From contig NZ_CP107942.1 in NCBI RefSeq assembly GCF_036053395.1, positions 7,582,501-7,646,500 of the forward strand: a stretch of DNA of 64,000 nt, given 5' to 3'. The stretch's first letter is position 1. Each line of letters begins with the position of its first letter. The DNA comes from Actinoplanes sp. NBC_00393 (GTDB lineage Bacteria; Actinomycetota; Actinomycetes; Mycobacteriales; Micromonosporaceae). The notes under the pieces were generated by a model. That model did no database searches. It was not told where the DNA came from and was given only the letters and a program-made list of their open reading frames with translations. Position numbers and translations under genes: made by a program. Shown here in pieces: positions 55,443-63,940 of the stretch.

Positions 55443-56720
55443 TCAGGCTATGCGGTCCAGCAGGAGGCGGACAGAGGCGGGCTCCTCGTCACCGATGCGG
55501 ATCGCCCCTTCGGCGTCGTCGCGGGCCACCGGAATCCGGGACTCGTCGTCAGCGCGCAGCTCGAGCAGCACGTCACCGGCCTTGACCCGGTCGCCGGGGC
55601 GGACCTTGAGCTGAACGCCGGCGCCGAAGCTGACCGGGTCCTCCTTGCGCGCCCGGCCGGCGCCCAGACGCCAGGCGGCGATGCCGATCCCGTACGCGTC
55701 GACGGTCTGCACCACGCCGTCGCTGCCGGCCCGCAGCATCTCGGTGTGCGCCGCGGTCGGCAGTGCCGCGTCCGGGTCGCCGCCCTGCGCCCGGATCATC
55801 GCCCGCCAGCTGTCCATCGCCGCGCCGGACGCGAGCGCCTTCGCCGGGTCGGCGTCCACGCCTGCCGCGGCCAGCATCTCCCGGGCCAGCGCGAGGGTCA
55901 GCTCGACCACGTCGGCCGGACCGCCACCGGCGAGCACCTCGACCGACTCCGCGACTTCGTTCGCGTTGCCCACGGCGTACCCGAGTGGGGTGTTCATGTC
56001 GGTGAGCAGCGCGACCGTGGTGACCCCGCTGTCCTTGCCGAGCTGGACCATGGTCCGGGCCAGCTCCTGGGCGGTCGGCAGGTCCTTCATGAAGGCGCCG
56101 GTGCCGACCTTGACGTCCAGGACCAGCGCGCCGGTTCCCTCGGCGATCTTCTTGCTCATGATCGAGCTGGCGATCAGCGGGATGGCCTCGACGGTGCCGG
56201 TGACGTCGCGCAGCGCGTAGAGCTTGCGGTCGGCGGGGGCCAGGCCCTCGCCGGCGGCGCAGATGACCGCGCCGATGTCCTGCAACTGGCTCTTGAACTG
56301 CTCGTTGGAGATCCGGGCCTGCCAGCCCGGGATCGATTCGAGCTTGTCCAGGGTGCCGCCGGTGTGCCCGAGACCGCGCCCGGACAGCTGCGGCACGGCC
56401 ACCCCGCACGCGGCCACGAGCGGGGTGAGCGGCAGTGTGATCTTGTCGCCGACGCCGCCGGTGGAGTGCTTGTCGGCGGTCGGCCGGGAGACCGACGACA
56501 GGTCCAGCCGCTCACCACTGGCGATCATCGCGGCGGTCCACCGGGCGATCTCCGCCGGCGTCATCCCGCGCAGCAGGATCGCCATGGCCAGCGCCGACAT
56601 CTGCTCGTCGGCGACGACACCCTTGGTGTACGCGTCGACCACCCAGTCGATCTGCGCGTCGGAGAGGCTGTGGCCGTCCCGCTTCGCGCGGATGACGTCC
56701 ACAGCTGTGAAATTGCTCAT
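55443..56720 (-). CDS. deoA: Thymidine phosphorylase
   Basis: 425 aa. Cleaves thymidine/deoxyuridine with phosphate to base plus deoxyribose-1-phosphate. VIRAKRDGHSLSDAQIDW, MSALAMAILLRGMT, RPTADKHSTGGVGDKITL (phosphate site), GRGLGHTGGTLDKLESIPG (substrate Arg/His block), PLIASSIMSKKIAEGTGALV and DVKVGTGAFMKDL are all present. ATG 56720 has GGAAGG about 7 nt upstream; it overlaps the cdd stop by 4 bp, so the two are co-translated. Deoxyribose-1-phosphate then needs a phosphopentomutase to reach DeoC. Confidence 0.95.
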   Translation of the reverse strand: MSNFTAVDVIRAKRDGHSLSDAQIDWVVDAYTKGVVADEQMSALAMAILLRGMTPAEIARWTAAMIASGERLDLSSVSRPTADKHSTGGVGDKITLPLTPLVAACGVAVPQLSGRGLGHTGGTLDKLESIPGWQARISNEQFKSQLQDIGAVICAAGEGLAPADRKLYALRDVTGTVEAIPLIASSIMSKKIAEGTGALVLDVKVGTGAFMKDLPTAQELARTMVQLGKDSGVTTVALLTDMNTPLGYAVGNANEVAESVEVLAGGGPADVVELTLALAREMLAAAGVDADPAKALASGAAMDSWRAMIRAQGGDPDAALPTAAHTEMLRAGSDGVVQTVDAYGIGIAAWRLGAGRARKEDPVSFGAGVQLKVRPGDRVKAGDVLLELRADDESRIPVARDDAEGAIRIGDEEPASVRLLLDRIA

Positions 56721-57430
56721 TCTGTACCTTCCCACCGCTGGGGGATGCCGTCGGGCACTTCCCCCTCACCGGCCCACGCGAGTTTGCCTTCGGCGTCGAC
56801 CACCACGACCCGCGGCGAACGGACCAGTCCCCAGGCCACCGCGGCGGCCGCGGTCGGAAAATTCGGCCCCTCCTCGAGGATGCCGGTGGTCTCGGCCGCG
56901 CCGGGCGTGCCGGACGAGCGTTCCCAGTACGCCGTCCAGATGGTCTCGCCGCCGGACAGGTCGGGGTGGACGAAGACCGTACCCCGGCCCCGCCATTTGG
57001 CCAGCTCGGCGGGCACCTCGGCGCCGCCGGCCGGGCCGGTGACCCGCTCCATGTCCTCGTAGCCGAACGCGTGCGGCAGCAGCTCGGTCATCCGCAGCGG
57101 CCGGGGCAGCGCCTCGACCAGCAGCTCCGGGCCGCCGTGCTCCCAGAGCAGCTGGCGGCACCGGCCGCACGGCATCAGCGGCGCGCCGGTCGCGTCCACG
57201 CAGGAGATCGCCACCAGCCGTCCCCCGCCGGTCGCGTGCAGCGAGCTGACCAGCCCGCACTCGGCGCACAGGGTCATGCCCAGCGACGCGTTCTCCACGT
57301 TGCAGCCGACGACCATCCGACCGTCATCGGTCAGCCCGGCAACCCCCACCGGGAAGTCGGAAATCGGCACATAGGCGCGCCGCATCGTCTCGATGGCGGC
57401 CGCGCGCAGTCCTGCCCAGTCGATCTCCAT
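56717..57430 (-). CDS. cdd: Cytidine deaminase with about 100-residue C-terminal extension
   Basis: 237 aa versus about 130 for typical tetrameric cytidine deaminases. Residues 1-130 are the deaminase: AYVPISDFPVGVAGLTDDGR, GCNVENASLGMTLCAECGLV (zinc Cys and catalytic Glu) and MPCGRCRQLL (two zinc Cys). The rest (about 131-237) has TVFVHPDLSGGETIWTAYWE and VAWGLVRSPRVVVVDAEGKL, and is not part of the standard fold. This extension does not resemble the inactive second domain of dimeric E. coli Cdd. It sits 15 bp behind the last transporter permease and overlaps deoA by 4 bp, so uptake, deamination and phosphorolysis are one operon. Confidence 0.92.
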   Translation of the reverse strand: MEIDWAGLRAAAIETMRRAYVPISDFPVGVAGLTDDGRMVVGCNVENASLGMTLCAECGLVSSLHATGGGRLVAISCVDATGAPLMPCGRCRQLLWEHGGPELLVEALPRPLRMTELLPHAFGYEDMERVTGPAGGAEVPAELAKWRGRGTVFVHPDLSGGETIWTAYWERSSGTPGAAETTGILEEGPNFPTAAAAVAWGLVRSPRVVVVDAEGKLAWAGEGEVPDGIPQRWEGTE

Positions 57431-57445
57431 AGCTTTGATTCTGCC

Positions 57446-58714
57446 TCAGCCCTTGACGTAGGGGAGACCGTCTGCAGCCGGGGCACGCACCCGTCCGACC
57501 AGGCCGGCCACCGCGATGATGGTCGCGATGTACGGCAGCATGTTGAGGAACTGGCTGGGCACCGGGCTGCCGACCGCGCTCAGGTAGGTCGCGAGCTTCT
57601 GGGCGAAGCCGAAGAAGAGCGCCGCGCCGAGCGCCCCGATCGGCGAGTACCGGCCGAAGATCAGGGCGGCCAGCGCGATGAAGCCGGCGCCCGCGGTCAT
57701 GTTCTTGGTGAAGCTGCCGGTCGCCACCAGGGTGAAGTAGGCGCCGCCGAGGCCGGCCACCACCCCGCCGAGCAGCACGTTCATGTACCGCAGGCCACGC
57801 ACCCGGACACCCACGGTGTCGGCTGCCGTCGGGTGCTCGCCGACCGCCCGGGTGCGCAGGCCCCAGCGAGTCCGGCTCAGCGCGAAGAAGATCACCACGA
57901 CCAGCAGCAGCGCCACCCAGACCAGCAGGTTCGCCCGGAAGAGCACCGGGCCGATCACCGGGATGTCGGAGAGTCCGGGGATGCTCCAGGTGGGCATCTG
58001 CGGCGGGGTGTTGTAACTGGTCGCGTCGGTCTGCATCAGCCGCTCGTAGAGGAAGCCGGTGATGCCCAGCGCGAAGAGGTTGAGCACCATACCGACCACG
58101 ACCTGGTCGACCAGGTAGCGGATGGAGAGCACGGCCAGGATGGCGGCGATGATCACACCGCCGACCGCGGCGCTGATCAGGCCGGCCCAGACGCTGCCGG
58201 CCATCGTGCCGATCAGTGCGCCGGCGAACGCGCCCATCAGGAACTGGCCCTCGATCGCCACGTTCACCACACCGGAGCGCTCGCCGAGCACACCGGCCAG
58301 CGCGCCCAGGATCAGCGGCAGAGCCAGCTGCAGGGTGCCGCTCGTGGTGTCCACCAGCGGCAGGAACTTGCCCGCCACCTGCCAGCACAGGAACGACAGG
58401 ACGAAGGACAGGATGCCGAGGCTGAGCAACAGGTTCTGGTACTGCTTGGCGCGCCCGCTGAAGAGCACCCCACCCGTCACCACGGTCAGCACGCCGAACA
58501 GGATCGCGCCGAGCTGACCGTTGATCGAGATCGCGGCGCCCTCGGCGTCCTCGCTGAGCGTGAAGCGCGCGGCCTCGCTCGGGGCGAGCGCGCCGAACAG
58601 CACGGCGGCCAGGCCGCCGACGATGATCAGGCCCAGGCCGAGGCGGCGCTGCCGGGTCCAGAACGGCTCCGGAGCGGCGACCTCGGTCAGCTCCTCCACA
58701 GTCGCGGTCGACAT
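57446..58714 (-). CDS. Nucleoside ABC transporter permease 2 (NupQ/BmpC-like)
   Basis: 422-aa inner-membrane permease with 9-10 hydrophobic segments. GERSGVVNVAIEGQFLMGAF is the signature BPD-transp-2 loop; GMVLNLFALGITGFLY, LRTRAVGEHPTAADTVGVRV (EAA-like cytoplasmic loop), YMNVLLGGVVAGLGGAYFTL and GAGFIALAALIFGRYSPIGA follow. N-terminus has about 40 cytoplasmic residues. The RAVGEHP loop marks the sugar/nucleoside type of branched permease. It follows the other permease by 4 bp and pairs with it, the double ATPase and the BMP lipoprotein. Confidence 0.9.
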   Translation of the reverse strand: MSTATVEELTEVAAPEPFWTRQRRLGLGLIIVGGLAAVLFGALAPSEAARFTLSEDAEGAAISINGQLGAILFGVLTVVTGGVLFSGRAKQYQNLLLSLGILSFVLSFLCWQVAGKFLPLVDTTSGTLQLALPLILGALAGVLGERSGVVNVAIEGQFLMGAFAGALIGTMAGSVWAGLISAAVGGVIIAAILAVLSIRYLVDQVVVGMVLNLFALGITGFLYERLMQTDATSYNTPPQMPTWSIPGLSDIPVIGPVLFRANLLVWVALLLVVVIFFALSRTRWGLRTRAVGEHPTAADTVGVRVRGLRYMNVLLGGVVAGLGGAYFTLVATGSFTKNMTAGAGFIALAALIFGRYSPIGALGAALFFGFAQKLATYLSAVGSPVPSQFLNMLPYIATIIAVAGLVGRVRAPAADGLPYVKG

Positions 58715-58718
58715 GTCC

Positions 58719-59957
58719 TCAGCCCTTCGCCAGGGTCACGCCGGGCCGCATGCTGCGGCTGGCGCGGAGTCGGAAGATCGCCTTAACCAGTGCGGGGGCG
58801 GCGATGAAGATGACGATCAGGGCCTGCAGGACGGTGACCAGCTCCAGCGAGATGCCGGAGAAGGTCTGCATCCGGTTGCCGCCGGCCCGCAGGGCGCCGA
58901 ACAGCAGCGCCGCGAAGAAGGTGCTCCACGGCTTGTTGCGGCCGAGCAGCGCGACCAGCAGACCGTCGAAGCCGATGTTGCCGGCCACGGCCGGGGTCAG
59001 CGCGTGGGCGGTGCCGAGCACCTGCGTGGCGCCGCCCAGGCCGGCGAGGCCACCGGCGACGGCCATCAGCAGCGCGTACGTCTTGGCCACGCTGATACCC
59101 GCGGTCTCCGCGGCGTGCGGGTTGGCGCCGACGGCACGCAGCTCGAAGCCGAACGCGGACCGGTTGAGCAGCCAGGCCACGCCGAAGGTGACGGCCACCG
59201 CGATGAGGATGCCCAGGTGCACCCGGAGCACCCCGCCGAACGACGGCAGCTGTGCGGACTCGGCGACGGCCTTGCTGATCGCGTCGGTCCGGTCCGGGTC
59301 CTGGACGCCCTTCTGCAGCACCAGCCAGGACAGGAAGAGGCTGGCGATGTAGTTCAGCATGATCGTGGTGATCACCTCGTGGGCCCCGGTGCGGGCCTTG
59401 AGGATGCCCGGGATGAACCCCCAGATCGCACCGCCGATGACGCCGGCGATGAGCGCGATCAGCAGGTTAAGCACGATCGGCAGGCCGAACGAGAAGCCGA
59501 CGACCCCGGCCGTGATGCAGCCGAGCACCGCCTGGCCCTGGGCGCCGATGTTGAACAGGCCACCGCGGAACGCCAGCGCCACCGAGAGGCCGGTGAAGAC
59601 CAGCGGCGCCGCGTAGGTGAGCGTCTCCGAGAGCGGGGCGAACGCTTCCTGCCAGGTGCCGGTTCCGGAGAACCAGGCCTGGTACGCCGCCGGGTCCCCC
59701 AGCGCGCCCTTGAGCAGGTCCGAGTACGCGGTGCTGATCAGTTCCCAGCTCGACGAGATGGCGTCGCTCGGCCGGGCGGTGAAGTACCCGAACTTCGCCA
59801 GCACCTCCGAGTCGGAGACCACGATGAGGACCGCGCCGATCACCACGGCCAGGAACGCCGACAGCAGGGTGACCGTGACGCTGTTCGCCGACCACAGGTT
59901 GCGTACGAAATGGCTGACGAAGGAGTCCTCGTCAGACTTCCGCGGCTCGGCGGTCAC
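58719..59957 (-). CDS. Nucleoside ABC transporter permease 1 (NupP-like)
   Basis: 412 aa. Hydrophobic segments begin at about residue 30 (SVTVTLLSAFLAVVIGAVLI) and the central signature is FTGLSVALAFRGGLFNIGAQ, then GQAVLGCITAGVVGFSFGL, IWGFIPGILKARTGAHEVIT, MLNYIASLFLSWLVLQKG, and LRAVGANPHAAETAGISVAK. A periplasmic segment of about 60 residues lies between TM1 and TM2. The gene's GTG overlaps the ATPase TGA by 4 bp (GTGA). Confidence 0.9.
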   Translation of the reverse strand: MTAEPRKSDEDSFVSHFVRNLWSANSVTVTLLSAFLAVVIGAVLIVVSDSEVLAKFGYFTARPSDAISSSWELISTAYSDLLKGALGDPAAYQAWFSGTGTWQEAFAPLSETLTYAAPLVFTGLSVALAFRGGLFNIGAQGQAVLGCITAGVVGFSFGLPIVLNLLIALIAGVIGGAIWGFIPGILKARTGAHEVITTIMLNYIASLFLSWLVLQKGVQDPDRTDAISKAVAESAQLPSFGGVLRVHLGILIAVAVTFGVAWLLNRSAFGFELRAVGANPHAAETAGISVAKTYALLMAVAGGLAGLGGATQVLGTAHALTPAVAGNIGFDGLLVALLGRNKPWSTFFAALLFGALRAGGNRMQTFSGISLELVTVLQALIVIFIAAPALVKAIFRLRASRSMRPGVTLAKG

Positions 59958-61477
59958 TTGGACTCCTCTTCTCCGCCGGTGATGCCGGCCATCAGCAGAC
60001 CGATCTCCTCGCGGGGGGTGTCCGGGGAGACGACGGCCAGGATCCGGCCGCGGTACATCACCGCGACCCGGTCCGCGAGCCCGACCACCTCGTCGAGCTC
60101 ACTCGAGACCACGAGCACCGCGGTGCCCTGGTCGCGCTCGTGGATGATCCGGCCGTGGATGAACTCGATCGACCCGACGTCCACACCACGGGTCGGCTGC
60201 GACGCGATGAACAGGCGCAGCGGGCGGGACATCTCCCGGGCCACCACGACCTTCTGCTGGTTACCGCCGGACAGGGTGCCGACCGCGGTCTCCGGGCCCT
60301 GACAGCGGATGTCGAACTGCTCGATCCGCTCCCGCGCCGACTCGCCGACCTTGGCCGGGTTGAGCTTGAACGCGTTGCCGTACGGCGCCCGGTCGTACAT
60401 GTCGAGGACCAGGTTCTCGGCGACGGTGAACTCCTTCACCACGCCGTCGTGGCTGCGGTCCTCGGGGATGTAGCCGACGCCGGAGCGCAGGATCTTCTTG
60501 GTGCTCATGCCGGACAGGTCCTCGTTGTCCAGCTCGACCGAGCCGGCCCGCACCGGGCGGAGGCCCATGATCGCCTCGACCAGCTCCTCCTGGCCGTTGC
60601 CCTGCACACCGGCGATGCCGAGCACCTCACCGGCGCGCACCACCAGGTCCAGACCGTCCACGGCGCGGGCGCCACGGTCGTCCTCGACGACCAGGCCGGA
60701 GATCTGCAGCACGTTGCGGCCGGGCTCAGCCGGGGTCTTGCTGACCTCCAGGCTGACCGCGCGGCCGACCATCAGGGAGGCGAGCTCGTCCTCGCTGGTC
60801 TGCGGGGTGGCGGTGCCGACCACCTTGCCGCGCCGGATCACGGTGATCCGGTCGGCGATCGACTTGACCTCTTTGAGCTTGTGGGTGATGAAGACGATCG
60901 ACTTGCCGAGCTCGGTGAGCGAGCGCATCACCGTGAGCAGTTCCTCGGTCTCCTGCGGGGTCAGCACCGCGGTCGGCTCGTCCAGGATCAGCAGGTCCAC
61001 GTCGCGGGTCAGCGCCTTGACGATCTCCACCCGCTGCTGGGCGCCGACCGGCAGGTCCTCGACCAGCGCGTCCGGGTCGACCGGCAGGCCGTACTTCTTG
61101 GAGGTCTCGAGGACGTCGCGGCGGGAGCGCCGGCGGTCCAGCCAGCCGAGCGGGCCGCCGCGCACCTCCTCGTGGCCGAGCGCGATGTTCTCCGCCACGG
61201 TGAAGACCGGGACCAGCATGAAGTGCTGGTGGACCATGCCGATGCCGGCCGCGATGGCGTCCCGCGGGCTGCGGAAGACCTTCGGCTCGTCGTTCACGAT
61301 GATCTGGCCCTCGTCCGGCTGCAGCAGGCCGTAGAGCTGGTTCATCAGCGTGGACTTGCCCGCGCCGTTCTCGCCGAGGAGGGCATGCACCTCGCCGGGT
61401 TCGACGGTGATGTCGATGTGGTCGTTGGCCACCAGGTCGCCGAAGCGCTTGGTGATGCCGCGCAGTTCCAGTTTCAG
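59954..61477 (-). CDS. Double-NBD nucleoside ABC transporter ATPase (NupA-like), probable CTG start
   Basis: 507 aa. NBD1 (1-245): Walker A ALLGENGAGKSTLMNQL, signature LPVGAQQRVEI, Walker B LLILDEPTAVLTPQ. NBD2 (250-507): altered P-loop GIAGVQGNGQEELVEAIMG, signature LSGGNQQKVVVAREMSRP, then FIASQPTRGVDVGSIEFIH. The fold needs an N-terminal strand and aromatic A-loop, which appear as KLELRGITKRFGDLVANDH upstream of the first GTG (61432). No ATG, GTG or TTG lies in frame between the stop at about 61517 and that point. A CTG at 61477, 6 nt after GGGGAG, gives exactly the expected M-KLELRG start. The alternative GTG 61432 would lose the A-loop. Confidence 0.88.
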   Translation of the reverse strand: MKLELRGITKRFGDLVANDHIDITVEPGEVHALLGENGAGKSTLMNQLYGLLQPDEGQIIVNDEPKVFRSPRDAIAAGIGMVHQHFMLVPVFTVAENIALGHEEVRGGPLGWLDRRRSRRDVLETSKKYGLPVDPDALVEDLPVGAQQRVEIVKALTRDVDLLILDEPTAVLTPQETEELLTVMRSLTELGKSIVFITHKLKEVKSIADRITVIRRGKVVGTATPQTSEDELASLMVGRAVSLEVSKTPAEPGRNVLQISGLVVEDDRGARAVDGLDLVVRAGEVLGIAGVQGNGQEELVEAIMGLRPVRAGSVELDNEDLSGMSTKKILRSGVGYIPEDRSHDGVVKEFTVAENLVLDMYDRAPYGNAFKLNPAKVGESARERIEQFDIRCQGPETAVGTLSGGNQQKVVVAREMSRPLRLFIASQPTRGVDVGSIEFIHGRIIHERDQGTAVLVVSSELDEVVGLADRVAVMYRGRILAVVSPDTPREEIGLLMAGITGGEEESK

Positions 61478-61525
61478 CGGAATCTCCCCGACGTCGGTTC
61501 TGGCCTGGTGGACGGTTCAATGCGA

Positions 61526-61569
61526 GCCGCCGCTCGGCCGCAGGTTATTGCCTGCGGCCGCGCGGCGGC
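61526..61569 (-). promoter_or_regulatory. Strong intercistronic hairpin between the binding protein and ATPase genes
   Basis: Inner stem CGGCCGCAGG (61535-61544) with CCTGCGGCCG (61551-61560), 10 perfect pairs and a 6-nt loop. After one T/C mismatch the outer arms GCCGCCGC (61526-61533) and GCGGCGGC (61562-61569) add 8 pairs. It sits 20 nt after the BMP stop and about 48 nt before the ATPase start. It likely limits read-through or protects the upstream mRNA. Confidence 0.75.
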
Positions 61570-61589
61570 CAGATGTTACTACTGCTGGA

Positions 61590-62678
61590 TCACTGCGGCG
61601 CGCTGGCCGACTCGACCTTGACCTTGCCCGAGACGATGTCCGCCTTCAGCGTGTCGACCTCGGTCTTGAGGGCGGCGTCGACCTTGGAGTCGAACTGGTT
61701 GTACGGCGCCAGCGAGACACCGTCGTTCTCCAGGGTGCCCAGGTAGCCCGGGGCGGCGGCGAGCGCCTCGCCCTTCGCGCCCTTGAGGACGGCCTGCTTG
61801 ACCGCGTCCTGGATGTTCTTGACCACGGTGGTCAGGAACACGTCGCAGTACTGCTCGGCGCTCTTGCAGCCGTCCTGGTCGACCCAGATGACCGAGAGCT
61901 TGCCGGCCGAGTCCTTGGCCACCTGCGCGCTGCCCAGGCCGGTGCCGCCGGCGACCGGCATGATCACGTCGGCGCCCTGCGAAACCAGGGTCTGGGTGAC
62001 GGTCTTGCCCTTGTTCTGGTCGATGAAGCTCTCGGCGAAGGTGCCGTTCTGCTTCGCCTTGTCCCAGCCGAGAACCTGGACGGTCTTGCCCTTGGCCTGG
62101 TTGTAGTGCGCCACACCGTCGGCGAAGCCGTCCATGAAGATGGTGACCGGCGGGATCTTCAGGCCGCCGTAGGTGGCCACCTTGCCCGACTTCGAGTAGC
62201 CCGCGGCCAGGTAGCCGGCGAGGAACGCGGCCTGGTGGGTGGCGAACTGCATCGGGTAGACGTTGTCACCCGAGCTGCCGCTGTCGACGATGCCGAACTG
62301 CGAGTCGGCGCTCTCGCCCGCGACCTTCTTGGTGGCGTCGCCCATCAGGCCGCCGACCGCGAGGATGAAGTTGCACTTCTTGCTGACCGCGCCACGGAGG
62401 CCGGGCTCGTAGTCCGCCTCGGACGACGAAGCCGTGTACGAGGTCTTGATGTTGCTCTGCTCACCCTTGGCGGCCTCGAGGCCGGCCCAGGCGGAGGCGT
62501 TGAACGACTTGTCGTCGATGCCGCCGAGGTCGGTGACCATGCAGGCCGCGTACTCCGCCGCGGCGGAGCTGCCACCGGTCGGGGTCTCGTCAGGGGCGTC
62601 GCCACAGGCAGCGGCAGCGAGCGTCAGCCCACCTGCCGCGAGAATCGCCACGATCCGCTTCCCACGTACTGGGCGCAA
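61590..62678 (-). CDS. BMP-family nucleoside-binding lipoprotein
   Basis: 362-aa lipoprotein of the basic-membrane-protein (BMP/Med) family, the extracellular substrate-binding part of the nucleoside importer. Signal peptide RIVAILAAGGLTLAAAA then lipobox Cys at about residue 25 (AAAC) and a T/G/S tether. Ligand domain: YAACMVTDLGGIDDKSFNAS (the usual VTD.GGIDDKSFN block), SSEADYEPGLRG, FILAVGGLMGDA, ATHQAAFLAGYLAAG, FADGVAHYN, ADVIMPVAGGTGLGSAQV and IWVDQDGCKSA. The start is TTG 62678 with AAGGAGG 5 nt upstream. First gene of bmp-ATPase-permease-permease-cdd-deoA. The 296-bp upstream gap holds its promoter and no gene; a small GCCCG-N5-CGGGC hairpin lies at 62842-62856. Confidence 0.92.
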   Translation of the reverse strand: MRPVRGKRIVAILAAGGLTLAAAACGDAPDETPTGGSSAAAEYAACMVTDLGGIDDKSFNASAWAGLEAAKGEQSNIKTSYTASSSEADYEPGLRGAVSKKCNFILAVGGLMGDATKKVAGESADSQFGIVDSGSSGDNVYPMQFATHQAAFLAGYLAAGYSKSGKVATYGGLKIPPVTIFMDGFADGVAHYNQAKGKTVQVLGWDKAKQNGTFAESFIDQNKGKTVTQTLVSQGADVIMPVAGGTGLGSAQVAKDSAGKLSVIWVDQDGCKSAEQYCDVFLTTVVKNIQDAVKQAVLKGAKGEALAAAPGYLGTLENDGVSLAPYNQFDSKVDAALKTEVDTLKADIVSGKVKVESASAPQ

Positions 62679-62974
62679 GACGCCCTCCTTCCACTGCTCA
62701 CCGAATCCGTACGGTGAATCTCAGGTCGGCAGCGTAGCCGTGGCCAAACGCCCCGGCAGAGGATCGTTCCGGACTGTTCGCGCACCGTTACCTGGTTGCA
62801 ATCCCAGGTCCCGGTCGAGACGTTTCTGTATCACGTTGTACGCCCGGGAAACGGGCAACCCGGATATCATGCGGCTCTTCGAAGGCGCGGGTGGCCAGCG
62901 CACTGTTATCAGCACCTTAACAGTCGTTAATGCCAAAAAGGCTGATTCAGCGCGACAAATGAATCGCGCACCGC

Positions 62975-63904
62975 TTAGTGATCGCCGCGCGGCCCAGTGT
63001 GCCTGATCCAGATGTTCTGGCCCACCGGGGCGGTCTTGTCGTCCGCCGACAGGTCCACCACCCGGCCGTGCGGGCTGGTCGCCGCCCAGGCCGCGCCGAA
63101 CAGCAGCAGCTGGTTGAAGACGTACAGGTAGACCAGGGCGCCGACGGCCGAGCCGACCAGCGCGTACGCCGGATTGCGCTCGACGAGAGCGACGAACGAG
63201 CGGCCCACGGTGTTGAGCAGCATGATGCCGATGCCGACCTGGAGCACCGGCGGCGCCATCCGGCGGGCGGTCATCCGCAGCCGCGGCACCGCGGCCAGCA
63301 GGGCCGCCGCCAGCAGCATGTTCACGCCCAGGGTGAGCACCCAGCTGACGATCGAGAGGACCGTGGTGAATCCGCCCCCGGCCAACCAGTGCAGCAGCCG
63401 TTCCAGGCCGTAGACGGCGAGCTGGGAGAGCGCCAGCAGGAGCAGGACGCCGATCAGCACCACCAGGTCGACCACCTGACGTACGCCGATGTAGCCGGGC
63501 TGCTCCCGCAACTGCCAGATCAGGCGCTGTGAGGAGCGGATCGACTCGACCCAGCCGATGCCGGTGAACGTCAGGCCGAGGATGCCCACGATCCCGACGG
63601 TCTTCTTGCTGTCGACGATGGCCTGCACGTCCAGGAAGGGCAGGTTGTTCGCGAGGAAGTCGACGACCAGGTCGAACAGCTCGTTGTTGTTGGTCAGCAG
63701 GATGCCGAAGACCGAGTACCCGATGAGCAGCAGCGCGAAGATCGCGAAGAAGCCGTAGTAGGCGATCGCCGCGGCCAGCCGGCCACCTTGGACGTCCTCG
63801 TAGCGCAGGATCGCCCGGCACAGATGATCGAAGTACGGCGACCGGTAGCGCAGCGCCATGATCCGGGCCTCAGCCGCGTCATAAGCCCGGTCGATCGGAT
63901 TCAC
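62975..63904 (-). CDS. YihY/BrkB-family membrane protein
   Basis: 309 aa, about six transmembrane helices. GGRLAAAIAYYGFFAIFALL is the family's first helix; then LTFTGIGWVESIRSSQRLIW, VVDLVVLIGVLLLLALSQLA, SWVLTLGVNMLLAAALLAAV, VGIGIMLLNTVGRSFVALVE and LVGSAVGALVYLYVFNQLLL. Members were once called ribonuclease BN or virulence factor BrkB; biochemical function is uncertain, perhaps a transporter. The GTG at 63904 follows a leaderless TACGGT. No terminator is seen downstream; 296 bp separate it from the BMP operon. Confidence 0.9.
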   Translation of the reverse strand: MNPIDRAYDAAEARIMALRYRSPYFDHLCRAILRYEDVQGGRLAAAIAYYGFFAIFALLLIGYSVFGILLTNNNELFDLVVDFLANNLPFLDVQAIVDSKKTVGIVGILGLTFTGIGWVESIRSSQRLIWQLREQPGYIGVRQVVDLVVLIGVLLLLALSQLAVYGLERLLHWLAGGGFTTVLSIVSWVLTLGVNMLLAAALLAAVPRLRMTARRMAPPVLQVGIGIMLLNTVGRSFVALVERNPAYALVGSAVGALVYLYVFNQLLLFGAAWAATSPHGRVVDLSADDKTAPVGQNIWIRHTGPRGDH

Positions 63905-63910
63905 CGGCAG

Positions 63911-63916
63911 ACCGTA
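63911..63916 (-). promoter_or_regulatory. Leaderless -10 (TACGGT) of the BrkB-like gene
   Basis: Minus-strand TACGGT, 6 nt before the GTG at 63904, with no Shine-Dalgarno. Confidence 0.45.
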
Positions 63917-63940
63917 ACCGACATCACGCCGAACGAGGGC

